From Tsukamurella conjunctivitidis (GTDB lineage Bacteria; Actinomycetota; Actinomycetes; Mycobacteriales; Mycobacteriaceae), in assembly GCF_007858475.1 (NCBI RefSeq), contig NZ_VIGX01000006.1, positions 124,001 to 188,000 on the forward strand: a stretch of 64,000 nt of DNA, in the 5' to 3' direction. The notes under the pieces were generated by a model. It was not told the origin of the DNA. It worked only from the letters and a program-made list of their open reading frames with translations, and searched no databases. Made by a program: the position numbers and the translations under genes. Positions 1 through 6,604 of this stretch are shown piece after piece (position 1 is the first letter of the stretch; every line of letters starts with the position of its first letter).

Positions 1-329
1 GCGAAACCCTGGGGCCGCGGCCGGGCGCCACGGCGCCTCCCGCGACTCCGGAGCCCACCTACGACGCGCCGGTGACCACGACCCCGCGGGCGCCGTCGAG
101 CACCGTTCGCCCGTCCGGCGCGCCGGGGGAGTCCGGCGCACCGTCGTCGACGGTGCCGGGCCGCTCGGGCGAACCGGGCTCCTCCGCGCCGGCGGGGGCG
201 ACGACGACCACCACGTCACCGGGCGGGATCGTGCTGCCGGGCGGGGTGCCGGTGCCCGGCCTTCCGGGGGCGAGCACGGAGCCGCCGGCCTCGGGCGGCG
301 CACCGACGACGACGGTTCCGGCGGGCTAG
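1..329 (+). CDS. C-terminal tail of a Pro/Thr/Ser-rich protein (5' end missing)
   Basis: An open frame enters from the left edge (codons begin at base 3) and stops at 327-329. The visible ~108 residues are low complexity, dominated by Pro, Gly, Thr, Ser and Ala with short runs such as TTTTTS, and have no recognisable fold. Such tails are usually extracytoplasmic linkers or disordered C-termini. In mycobacteria the genes just upstream of ftsE encode a mechanosensitive-channel-like membrane protein and a proline-rich protein, so this may be the tail of such a protein. That assignment rests on position only. The stop lies 27 bp before ftsE, so the two may be co-transcribed. Confidence 0.6.
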   Translation, partial: ETLGPRPGATAPPATPEPTYDAPVTTTPRAPSSTVRPSGAPGESGAPSSTVPGRSGEPGSSAPAGATTTTTSPGGIVLPGGVPVPGLPGASTEPPASGGAPTTTVPAG

Positions 330-342
330 TCGGCGGCGTCAG

Positions 343-348
343 TAGACT
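343..348 (+). promoter_or_regulatory. -10 element (TAGACT) for a leaderless ftsE transcript
   Basis: TAGACT lies 8 nt before the GTG start of ftsE. That is the spacing expected when transcription starts at or next to the start codon. No Shine-Dalgarno sequence lies between them, which fits a leaderless mRNA. The -35 region is not convincing. Confidence 0.4.
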
Positions 349-356
349 GGGCGCTC

Positions 357-1046
357 GTGATCACGCTCCAGAACGTCACGATGATGTACAAGGCGTCGGC
401 CAGGCCGGCGCTCCACGACCTGTCGCTCGAGATCGGCAAGGGGGAGTTCGCCTTCCTGATCGGGCCCTCGGGTTCCGGGAAGTCGACGTTCTTCCGGCTG
501 CTGCTCAAGGAGGACAAGCCGACCAACGGCGACGTCTACGTGGGCGATTACCACGTGAACAAGCTGTCCGGCCGGCGCGTCCCGCAGCTGCGGCAGTCGC
601 TCGGATGCGTCTTCCAGGACTTCCGGCTGCTGCAGCAGAAGACGGTGGCCGAGAACGTCGCGTTCGCCCTGGAGGTGATCGGGAAGCCGCGCAACGTCAT
701 CGACCGGACGGTGCCGCAGGTGCTCGACTACGTCGGTCTCGGGGGCAAGGCGAGCCGGATGCCGAGCGAGCTCTCGGGCGGCGAGAAGCAGCGCGTCGCG
801 ATCGCCCGCGCCATCGCGAACCGGCCGCTGCTGCTCCTGGCCGACGAGCCCACCGGCAACCTGGATCCCGATACCTCTGCCGAGATCGTGGACGTGCTGG
901 ACCGGATCAACCGGGCCGGCACCACCGTGGTCATGGCCACGCACGACCGTCACATCGTCGACTCGATGCGCCGCCGCGTCATCGAGTTCCGCATGGGTGA
1001 GATGGTGCGCGACGACGCGACCGGCGTGTACGGGCTGGGCCGCTGA
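357..1046 (+). CDS. ftsE: Cell-division ATP-binding protein FtsE
   Basis: ABC-type ATPase that pairs with FtsX at the division septum and powers activation of peptidoglycan hydrolases. It is a cytoplasmic peripheral protein. The 229 residues hold Walker [10 protein letters not shown] (about 36-44), the Q-loop FQD (about 86-88), the signature LSGGE (139-143), Walker B LLLADEP (about 159-165) and a TTVVMATHD switch region. Length is normal for FtsE. The GTG start gives the family N-terminus [11 protein letters not shown]. ftsX follows after 54 bp and smpB after that, the order seen in mycobacteria. Confidence 0.97.
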   Translation: MITLQNVTMMYKASARPALHDLSLEIGKGEFAFLIGPSGSGKSTFFRLLLKEDKPTNGDVYVGDYHVNKLSGRRVPQLRQSLGCVFQDFRLLQQKTVAENVAFALEVIGKPRNVIDRTVPQVLDYVGLGGKASRMPSELSGGEKQRVAIARAIANRPLLLLADEPTGNLDPDTSAEIVDVLDRINRAGTTVVMATHDRHIVDSMRRRVIEFRMGEMVRDDATGVYGLGR

Positions 1047-1100
1047 CGGCCGCGGCCGCAGCCCCGCCCACCGACGACGAACCGAAGGACTGAATTCCCA

Positions 1101-2006
1101 GTGCGTGCCAGTTTCATCACCAGCGAGGTCGTCACCGGCCTGCGCCGGAACGTGAGCATGACGATCGCCATGATCCTGACCACCGCGATCTCGCTCGGCC
1201 TGTTCGGCGGCGGCCTGCTCGTGGTGCGGATGGCCGACAAGAGCCAGGACATCTTCCTGCAGCGCGTCGAGATCCAGGTCTTCGTGGACGACAAGGTCGC
1301 CGCAGACGATCCGGACTGCCAGAAGTCCGTGTGCCAGGCGCTCGAGTCGAAGATCAAGTCGCAGCCCGGTGTCGACTCGATCGACTACATCTCGAAGGAC
1401 AAGGCCTACGAGATCGCCAAGACCAAGACCTTCGCGAACCAGCCCGACCTCGCGGACCTGGTGCGTCCCGGCGTGCTGCCCGCGTCCTTCAAGGTGCGGA
1501 TCAACGACGACAAGCAGTTCGGCGGTGTCATCGACGCCATCAAGAACGAGCCGGGCGTCTCGAGCGTGCTCGACCAGCGCGAGGTGGTCAAGCGCATGTT
1601 CTCCGTGCTCGACGGTGCGCGCAACGCCGCGTTCTTCGTGGCGCTGATCCAGGCGATCGCGGCCGTCCTGCTGATCGCGAACATGGTCCAGGTCGCCGCC
1701 TACACGCGGCGCACAGAGGTCTCGATCATGCGGCTCGTGGGCGCCACGCGCTGGTACACGCAGCTCCCGTTCCTGCTCGAAGCCGTCCTCTCCGCGGTGA
1801 TCGGCGCGACGCTCGCCGTCGTGGGCCTGTTCGTCGGCAACAAGCTCGTCTTCGACTGGGCGATGAGCGAGTTCTATTCGAAGAACCTCCTCGCCCGTGT
1901 GACCGTGACGGACGTCCTGCTGGTCTCGCCGTGGCTGTACGTGGTGGGCGCGGGCTTCGCGGCGGTCACGGCCTACGTGACCCTCCGTTTCTACGTGCGC
2001 GAGTAG
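1101..2006 (+). CDS. ftsX: Cell-division permease-like protein FtsX
   Basis: Membrane partner of FtsE; its large extracellular loop contacts wall hydrolases or their activators (a RipC-type partner in mycobacteria). The 301 residues begin with a short cytoplasmic stretch and a first membrane segment (about 20-45). An extracellular domain of roughly 120 residues follows, carrying a closely spaced Cys pair (DCQKSVC). Three more membrane segments occupy the C-terminal half, ending in the family pattern of an FtsX domain with [11 protein letters not shown]. The GTG start at 1101 follows GAAGGACTG, an acceptable ribosome-binding site. The gene is full length. Confidence 0.96.
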   Translation: MRASFITSEVVTGLRRNVSMTIAMILTTAISLGLFGGGLLVVRMADKSQDIFLQRVEIQVFVDDKVAADDPDCQKSVCQALESKIKSQPGVDSIDYISKDKAYEIAKTKTFANQPDLADLVRPGVLPASFKVRINDDKQFGGVIDAIKNEPGVSSVLDQREVVKRMFSVLDGARNAAFFVALIQAIAAVLLIANMVQVAAYTRRTEVSIMRLVGATRWYTQLPFLLEAVLSAVIGATLAVVGLFVGNKLVFDWAMSEFYSKNLLARVTVTDVLLVSPWLYVVGAGFAAVTAYVTLRFYVRE

Positions 2007-2102
2007 CCGCGGACGAAAGTCGCTTTCCGCGCACCGTCGGACACCCGTACGATGGAGTGGTTGTCCAGCCGCTCCGGCGGCCGAAACGGAAGGGAAGGGA
2101 CG

Positions 2103-2582
2103 ATGGCGAAGGAGAAGGGGCGCTCGGTGATCGCGAGCAACCGCAAGGCGCGCCACAACTACGCCATCCTCGACACCTTCGAGGCCGGTGTGGTGCTGGT
2201 GGGTACGGAGGTGAAGGCGCTCCGCGAGGGCAAGGCCTCGCTGGTCGACGCCTACGCCACCATCGACGACGGCGAGGTCTGGCTGCGCGGCCTGCACATC
2301 CCGGAGTACGGGAACGGCTCGTGGACCAACCACACCCCGCGGCGCACGCGGAAGCTGCTCATGCACCGCCGTGAGATCGACTCGTTGACCGGCAAGATCC
2401 GCGAGGGCAATCAGACGCTGGTGCCCCTGTCGATGTACTTCAACGAGGGCCGGGTGAAGGTCGAGCTGGCGCTCGCCAAGGGGAAGCAGGACTACGACAA
2501 GCGGCAGGACATCGCGCGCCGCACCGCTGAGCGTGAGCTGGTCCGCGAGCTCGGCCGGCGCGTCAAGGGCATGCGCGGCTGA
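2103..2582 (+). CDS. smpB: SsrA-binding protein SmpB
   Basis: Binds tmRNA and delivers it to ribosomes stalled on broken messages, standing in for the missing codon-anticodon helix during trans-translation. The 159 residues show the SmpB core: NRKARHNY near the N-terminus, [20 protein letters not shown], and a basic C-terminal tail ([13 protein letters not shown]) that enters the mRNA channel. The ATG at 2103 is chosen over an in-frame start 51 nt upstream because it follows AAGGGACG and gives the usual MAKEKGR start. The partner RNA gene ssrA lies 360 bp downstream. Confidence 0.97.
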   Translation: MAKEKGRSVIASNRKARHNYAILDTFEAGVVLVGTEVKALREGKASLVDAYATIDDGEVWLRGLHIPEYGNGSWTNHTPRRTRKLLMHRREIDSLTGKIREGNQTLVPLSMYFNEGRVKVELALAKGKQDYDKRQDIARRTAERELVRELGRRVKGMRG

Positions 2583-2648
2583 TTCTTCCGACGGTGTCCG
2601 GCGTGGCGCGTTGAGATCGAGCCTCCGCGGGCGTTCACTTGGGATACG

Positions 2649-2663
2649 AGTTACTGATGTGAC
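2649..2663. promoter_or_regulatory. MtrA-type direct repeat, one half imperfect
   Basis: AGTTACtgaTGTGAC. On the other strand this reads GTCACAtcaGTAACT, close to the period-9 direct repeat GTCACAnnnGTCACA described for the mycobacterial response regulator MtrA. A perfect version lies at 45285-45299 with the same 3-nt spacer (tga). It sits 29 nt before the small ORF at 2693. The region 2583-2692 shows nothing else I can name. Confidence 0.4.
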
Positions 2664-2692
2664 TCGTGAGACTCAAGTGAGGAGCGGATCCA

Positions 2693-2812
2693 ATGAGTGT
2701 CGAGAATCGGGCCAAGGTCGTTTCGCTGGCGCATCGCGTGGGTGCGGTGCTGCTCACGGTGCTGATGAACATGAACGCCTCCGCCGCCGGCGTGCGCCCG
2801 CGCACCGTCTGA
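2693..2812 (+). CDS. Small secreted-looking peptide (39 residues), unknown function
   Basis: An ATG preceded by GAGGAGCGGATCCA (GAGGAG ends 8 nt before the start) opens a 39-residue frame ending in TGA. The peptide has a basic/polar head (MSVENRAKVV), then a hydrophobic stretch AVLLTVLMNM and a small-residue run NASAAGV that resembles a signal-peptidase site. The product may therefore be an export signal with a very short mature part. I do not recognise the family. It lies between smpB and ssrA, 130 bp before the mature tmRNA, with an MtrA-like repeat upstream. It could also be the truncated start of a longer secreted protein. The ribosome-binding site is good; the coding evidence is otherwise limited by length. 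Confidence 0.4.
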   Translation: MSVENRAKVVSLAHRVGAVLLTVLMNMNASAAGVRPRTV

Positions 2813-2942
2813 TCAGGGCTTCGGCGACAATCACCGGTGTGACGAGGGCTACCGGAAAACCATTGGACATGGGCCCCGCGCGGTGAGGTATCGTGGAATC
2901 TCCACCTCGAAAGAGGAGGGCTTCCGCTGAGGCGGACGATGA

Positions 2943-3310
2943 GGGGCCGATCGGTTTCGACTTCGTTTGTTGACGCGGGGGAAGCGTGCCGGTGCAGGCT
3001 GGAGACCACCGTAAGCGTCGCAGCAACCCTATAAGCGCCGATTCCAATCAGCGCGACTTCGCTCTCGCTGCCTAAGCAGCCAGGCGAGTCTGTCAGTCCG
3101 GGTTCGCCCTCGGCCCGGGTACTGGCATCAGCTAGAGGGATTCACCCCGCGGTGCGGTCGCGGCATCGCGGGGGACATTCAACAGCGACTGGGATCGTCA
3201 TCCCGGCTCGTCCGTGAGACCGGGAGATCCGAGTAGAGGCAGAGCGGACTGCGCACGGAGAAGCCCCGTAGAAATGACGGAGGACCCGGGTTCAATTCCC
3301 GGCGGCTCCA
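2943..3310 (+). ncRNA. ssrA: tmRNA (SsrA), one-piece, tag ADSNQRDFALAA
   Basis: Transfer-messenger RNA that rescues stalled ribosomes together with SmpB. The tRNA-like domain is clear: 5' GGGGCCG pairs with CGGCTCC at 3303-3309 (one G-U), followed by discriminator A3310. CCA is not encoded. The 5' arm continues into ATCGGTTTCGACTTCG and the T-arm reads GGGTTCAATTCCC. The tag frame at 3037-3075 encodes ADSNQRDFALAA then TAA. The hydrophobic ALAA end is the proteolysis signal. Upstream, TTGGAC (2863-2868) and TATCGT (2889-2894) could be promoter elements, but their 20-nt spacing is long. Confidence 0.95.
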
Positions 3311-3314
3311 CAGC

Positions 3315-3347
3315 GAAGCGCCCCCGACCGCTGGTCGGGGGCGCTTC
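3315..3347. terminator. Bidirectional terminator hairpin after ssrA
   Basis: A perfect 15-bp stem (left arm 3315-3329, right arm 3333-3347) closes a 3-nt loop. It starts 4 nt after the tmRNA end and is followed by no long T-run. It lies 11 bp before the convergent excalibur gene, so it can end transcription from both sides. Confidence 0.8.
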
Positions 3348-3358
3348 CGTGTCCGGTG

Positions 3359-3568
3359 CTACTTCTTCACCTCGCAGGCGATGCCGTCGCCGTCGCGGTC
3401 GAGCTTGGAGCTGTATCCGGGCTGGCCTTTGAGGAGCGGCGCCTTGCCGGCCTGGCGCACCTCGGTGCAGTTCTTATAGGTCGGATCGGCGTTCGAGACC
3501 GCGGCCGGAAGGGCGAGCGCGGCGACGGCGAACGCCACGGCGGCGGCGCGGATGAGGGAAGTGGACAT
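3359..3568 (-). CDS. Secreted excalibur calcium-binding domain protein
   Basis: A 69-residue exported protein that is almost entirely signal peptide plus one excalibur domain. Residues 1-27 form a signal peptide (MSTSLIRAAA, hydrophobic core, SNADP cleavage region). The mature part holds the excalibur pattern: an early Cys (YKNCTEV), then LDRDGDGIACE, an EF-hand-like calcium loop with the second conserved Cys. The family is known as an extracellular Ca-binding module often attached to nucleases or wall proteins; here it stands alone. The gene is monocistronic and convergent with ssrA. Confidence 0.85.
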   Translation of the reverse strand: MSTSLIRAAAVAFAVAALALPAAVSNADPTYKNCTEVRQAGKAPLLKGQPGYSSKLDRDGDGIACEVKK

Positions 3569-3783
3569 GGGAACTCCTGCAGACCGGGGGACGACGACCG
3601 CGGGACGGTCCCTCTCCCGCGGTCTTTACGGTGTACGCCTTTGCGAGATCACACACAATGTCGCATATGGGTAATTAGTCGGGAAACTGAGTACTGCTCA
3701 CCGTCGGCCGGAGTTTCGATGCGGTGGAACAAGTTCTAGGAATCTCCGTCCGGGAGAGGTCCGGTGGGTTAGCTTCGGTGACC

Positions 3784-4731
3784 ATGAACCTGCGTTCCGC
3801 ATGGCGACGCGCGGTCGTCGCGGCTGCCGGCATCGCGCTCCTGGTCGCGGCCCCGTCGACCGCGGCGCCGTTGCCCGAGAACTTCAACTTCTTCGGCGGC
3901 ATACCGTCGGAGCTGACGAACCCGAACGGCTCGCTGCCCGGGACGAACGACTACTCCTGCAGGCCGACGGTGCGTCACCCCCATCCCGTCGTGCTCGTGC
4001 ACGGCACCGGCGGCGGCTCGCAGACCAACTGGGGCGCCTACGCGCCGCTGCTCAAGAACGACGGCTACTGCGTCTTCTCGTTCACCTACGGCGCCCTGCC
4101 CGGCGCGCCCTGGCCGGTGAACCAGATCGGCGGGACGCGGCCGCTCGCGACCAGTGCCCAGCAGCTGAAGGCGGTGGTGGAACGCGTTCTCTCAGCGACG
4201 GGCGCGGCGAAGGTGGACCTGATCGGGCACTCGCAGGGCACGCTCATGCCGTCGTACTTCGTGAAGTACCTCGGCGGTGCCGAGAAGGTGGGCAGGTACG
4301 TCTCGCTCGCGCCGCTGTGGCGCGGCACCGGGGGTGATCTGGGCAAGGCCGTCTCGGTCTTCGTGCGCGGCCTGAACGCGCCCGATCCGTACTTCCCGAT
4401 CTTCGAGTCGATCGGCGACATGCTGCCGGGATCGCGGTTCCTGGACAAGATCTGGGCCGGCGGCACGCCCTACGTGCGCGGCGTCGAGTACACGAACATC
4501 TCCACCCGGTTCGACGAGCTGGTGCTGCCGTACACGAGCGGGCAGCTCGCCGGGCCGCCCGGAACCAAGGTCACCAACGTCGTCGTGCAGGACACGTGCG
4601 GCCAGGACTTCTCGGACCACCTGGCGATCGCGGGGTCACGCCGGGCGGCGTACTTCGTGCTCAACGCGCTCGATCCGCAGCATCCGAGGCCGGTGCCCTG
4701 CTATGTGGTGCCGCCCTTCACCGGATCCTGA
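3784..4731 (+). CDS. Secreted lipase/esterase, alpha/beta hydrolase (lipase class 2 type)
   Basis: Predicted extracellular ester hydrolase of 315 residues. A signal peptide covers about residues 1-28 (MNLRSAWRRA, long Ala/Val core, STAAP). The oxyanion segment is VLVHGTGGGSQ (71-80), the nucleophile Ser150 sits in GHSQG, and Asp244 (RFDELV) and His279 (SDHLA) complete the likely triad. The length fits the actinobacterial EstA/lipase class 2 family. ATG 3784 is preferred to an in-frame GTG 60 nt upstream because it puts the signal peptide at the N-terminus. It converges with another secreted esterase that ends 32 bp away. The substrate is unknown. Confidence 0.88.
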   Translation: MNLRSAWRRAVVAAAGIALLVAAPSTAAPLPENFNFFGGIPSELTNPNGSLPGTNDYSCRPTVRHPHPVVLVHGTGGGSQTNWGAYAPLLKNDGYCVFSFTYGALPGAPWPVNQIGGTRPLATSAQQLKAVVERVLSATGAAKVDLIGHSQGTLMPSYFVKYLGGAEKVGRYVSLAPLWRGTGGDLGKAVSVFVRGLNAPDPYFPIFESIGDMLPGSRFLDKIWAGGTPYVRGVEYTNISTRFDELVLPYTSGQLAGPPGTKVTNVVVQDTCGQDFSDHLAIAGSRRAAYFVLNALDPQHPRPVPCYVVPPFTGS

Positions 4732-4763
4732 GCCGGTCGGCACCGGCCGATGGGCGGCGCTCG

Positions 4764-5513
4764 CTAGCCTCCGCTGGCGGCCTTGCCGGCGGGATAGAGG
4801 GTGTTCTCGACCCGGATCGATCCCGCGGGGTCGTTGGCGCGTACGCCCTCGCACCGTCCGGCAACCGCGGCCTGGACCTGTGCGATGACCCGCGGGTCCA
4901 CCGGCTCGAGGGTGTGGTCGAAGCCCCCGTTCCCGGTGGCGGACGGCACCGGCGTCATCCGGCACTGCGGTCCGGTGATGCGCCCGTCGGCCCATTCCTT
5001 GGCACTCCGGATCGAGTAGTACTGCGTCGGGCCCGCGGCGCCGACGCCGCTGTTCAGCGTCGTGAGGAAGCCGGAGCCGGGGCACACCTCTCGGGCCGTG
5101 CCGGACTGGGAACAGGCAGCGGGGCTGCCGTACTGCGCCGTGCCGATCGCGACGTACCGCGCGACTTTGGGGGCTCCGCCGAGCGCCTTGAGGTAGTAGC
5201 GCGCGCTGAGGCCGCCCACGCTGTGGCCGACGAGCGAGACACCACCGCCGTTCGCGCGGGCGCGATCCACGGCCGTGCCGATCGCCGAGGCATCGGCCCG
5301 GAGATCGAGGCCGGCCAGGCTCAGCACGTCCACTCGGTATCCGGACCGCTCCAACGCGGCCTTCATCGGCTGGTACGGCAGGGCGCCGATGTACTGGCCG
5401 GGAACGATGACGACGGTGCCCGGCGTCGGGGCGGCGAAGACGGCGGGCGTCGTTGCGGTGCCGATCGTGGCGGCCACGGCCGCCGCGGCGAGGAGGGAAC
5501 GTCCTGCATTCAT
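4764..5513 (-). CDS. Secreted alpha/beta-hydrolase esterase
   Basis: A 249-residue exported hydrolase. Residues 1-28 are a signal peptide (MNAGRSLLAA, Ala-rich core, VFAAP). The nucleophile is Ser98 in GHSVGG, with an oxyanion segment VIVPGQY near residue 38. The fold resembles the neighbouring lipase, but the two are not close copies. The start codon has no Shine-Dalgarno sequence. Instead a -10 element TAGGCT lies 7 nt upstream, so the message is probably leaderless. An IdeR/DtxR-like box covers that promoter, which suggests iron-dependent repression. The metal-exporter gene upstream is separated by 51 bp. Confidence 0.82.
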   Translation of the reverse strand: MNAGRSLLAAAAVAATIGTATTPAVFAAPTPGTVVIVPGQYIGALPYQPMKAALERSGYRVDVLSLAGLDLRADASAIGTAVDRARANGGGVSLVGHSVGGLSARYYLKALGGAPKVARYVAIGTAQYGSPAACSQSGTAREVCPGSGFLTTLNSGVGAAGPTQYYSIRSAKEWADGRITGPQCRMTPVPSATGNGGFDHTLEPVDPRVIAQVQAAVAGRCEGVRANDPAGSIRVENTLYPAGKAASGG

Positions 5514-5532
5514 GGAGGGGAGCCTAACCTAA
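5514..5532 (-). promoter_or_regulatory. Candidate IdeR/DtxR iron box overlapping a leaderless promoter
   Basis: Read on the minus strand this is TTAGGTTAGGCTCCCCTCC, matching 15 of 19 positions of the iron-box consensus TTAGGTTAGGCTAACCTAA; all four mismatches are in the half next to the ATG. The -10 hexamer TAGGCT (5521-5526) is inside the box and TTCTCA (5544-5549) is a possible -35 at 17-nt spacing. Bound repressor would block the esterase promoter. Confidence 0.5.
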
Positions 5533-5564
5533 ACAACCAGGGTTGAGAAGGTTCGTGGCGCGGC

Positions 5565-6488
5565 TCACTCCGCCCGGTAGGACTCGCCGTGCGGGTCGTC
5601 GCAGTGGTCCTCGGCGCCCGCGTGATCGACCTGCAGCGTGGCGTGCTCGATGCCGTACTCGTCGTGGAGCATGCCGCTGATCTTCGAGCGCACGGCGTGG
5701 CAGTCCGCGACGGCGTCGACGAGGACGTGCGCCGAGAGCGCCGGCTGGCCCGACGTGATCTCCCAGATGTGCAGGTCGTGCACCTCGGTCACCGAGGGGA
5801 CGGCGGCGACCTCGCGTCCGACCTCGGCGGGATCGATGCCCTCGGGCGCCGCCTCGAGGAAGATCCGCCCCGACGCCTTGACCAGTCCCCAGCCGGCCTT
5901 GAGCATCAGCGCCGCCACGACGAGCGCGGCGATCGCGTCCGCCCGGCCCCAGCCGGTGGCCCAGATGACTGCGCCGGCGATGGCGGTGGCGATGAAGGCG
6001 TAGAGGTCGTTGAGGATGTGCTGGTAGGCGCCCTCGACGTTGAGGCTGGTGCGGTTCGCGCGCCGGATGCACCACGTGGCGGCGAGGTTCACGGCGCACC
6101 CGGCGAGCGCGGTGAAGAAGACCAGCCGCCCGTCCACCTCGGGCGGCGTGATCAGCCGCGAGATCCCCTCGTAGACGAAGAACGCCGCGAGGAGGAGGAG
6201 TGTGATGCCGTTGGCCTGCGCCGAGAGGATCTCCACCCGCTTGAGGCCCCAGGTGTACCCGCCCTTCGCCGGCTTGGCGGCGATCTTGATCGCGACCAGC
6301 GCGAGCACGATCGCCGCAGCGTCGGTGAGCATGTGCGCGGCGTCGGTGATCAGCGCGAGCGAGCTCGCGATGATGCCGATCGTCACCTCGATCGCCATGA
6401 AGGCGACGATGAGTCCCAGCGCCAGGCTCAGCCAGCGCTTGTCGGCGTCCGCCGACACCCCGTGGTCGTGTCCCGCGTGTCCGCTCAT
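5565..6488 (-). CDS. Cation diffusion facilitator (CDF) metal exporter, CzcD type
   Basis: Inner-membrane antiporter that exports Zn(II) or related divalent metals in exchange for protons. The 307 residues start with a His-bearing N-terminus (GHAGHDHG). Six membrane segments follow, with the transport-site motifs SLALITDAAHMLTDAA (Asp and His metal ligands) and HILNDLYAF in the fifth segment. A cytoplasmic ferredoxin-like domain (about 205-290, with VHDLHIWEI) comes next, and an acidic/His tail (AGAEDHCDDPHGE). Length is normal. A strong palindrome in the upstream gap (6533-6556) is a plausible metalloregulator site, but no ArsR/SmtB gene lies beside it. Confidence 0.92.
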   Translation of the reverse strand: MSGHAGHDHGVSADADKRWLSLALGLIVAFMAIEVTIGIIASSLALITDAAHMLTDAAAIVLALVAIKIAAKPAKGGYTWGLKRVEILSAQANGITLLLLAAFFVYEGISRLITPPEVDGRLVFFTALAGCAVNLAATWCIRRANRTSLNVEGAYQHILNDLYAFIATAIAGAVIWATGWGRADAIAALVVAALMLKAGWGLVKASGRIFLEAAPEGIDPAEVGREVAAVPSVTEVHDLHIWEITSGQPALSAHVLVDAVADCHAVRSKISGMLHDEYGIEHATLQVDHAGAEDHCDDPHGESYRAE

Positions 6489-6532
6489 GTCAGCTCCGCC
6501 CCTCGATCGGTGAGATCACCGGACGACCATAC

Positions 6533-6556
6533 ATTGCAACATGCGCATGTATCAAT
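6533..6556. promoter_or_regulatory. 24-bp interrupted palindrome between the CDF exporter and the GMC gene
   Basis: The core ACATGCGCATGT (6539-6550) is perfectly self-complementary and is flanked by ATTG (6533-6536) and CAAT (6553-6556), with two unpaired positions on each side. The size and its place in a divergent gap suggest a dimeric repressor operator. Metal sensors of the SmtB type use sites of this kind, but the bound protein is unknown. Confidence 0.45.
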
Positions 6557-6604
6557 CACGGTCTACGCTGGCGAGATCGATGGACCACGCCGACGGGAGT
6601 ACCG

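Noticed and set aside
339-2366. A 675-codon minus-strand frame over ftsE, ftsX and smpB
   Set aside because: Arg/His/Val-rich shadow with no domain; the three sense genes explain the region.
3214-3432. Plus-strand frame running out of the tmRNA into the excalibur gene
   Set aside because: It crosses a structured RNA and a 15-bp terminator stem and has no protein-like features.
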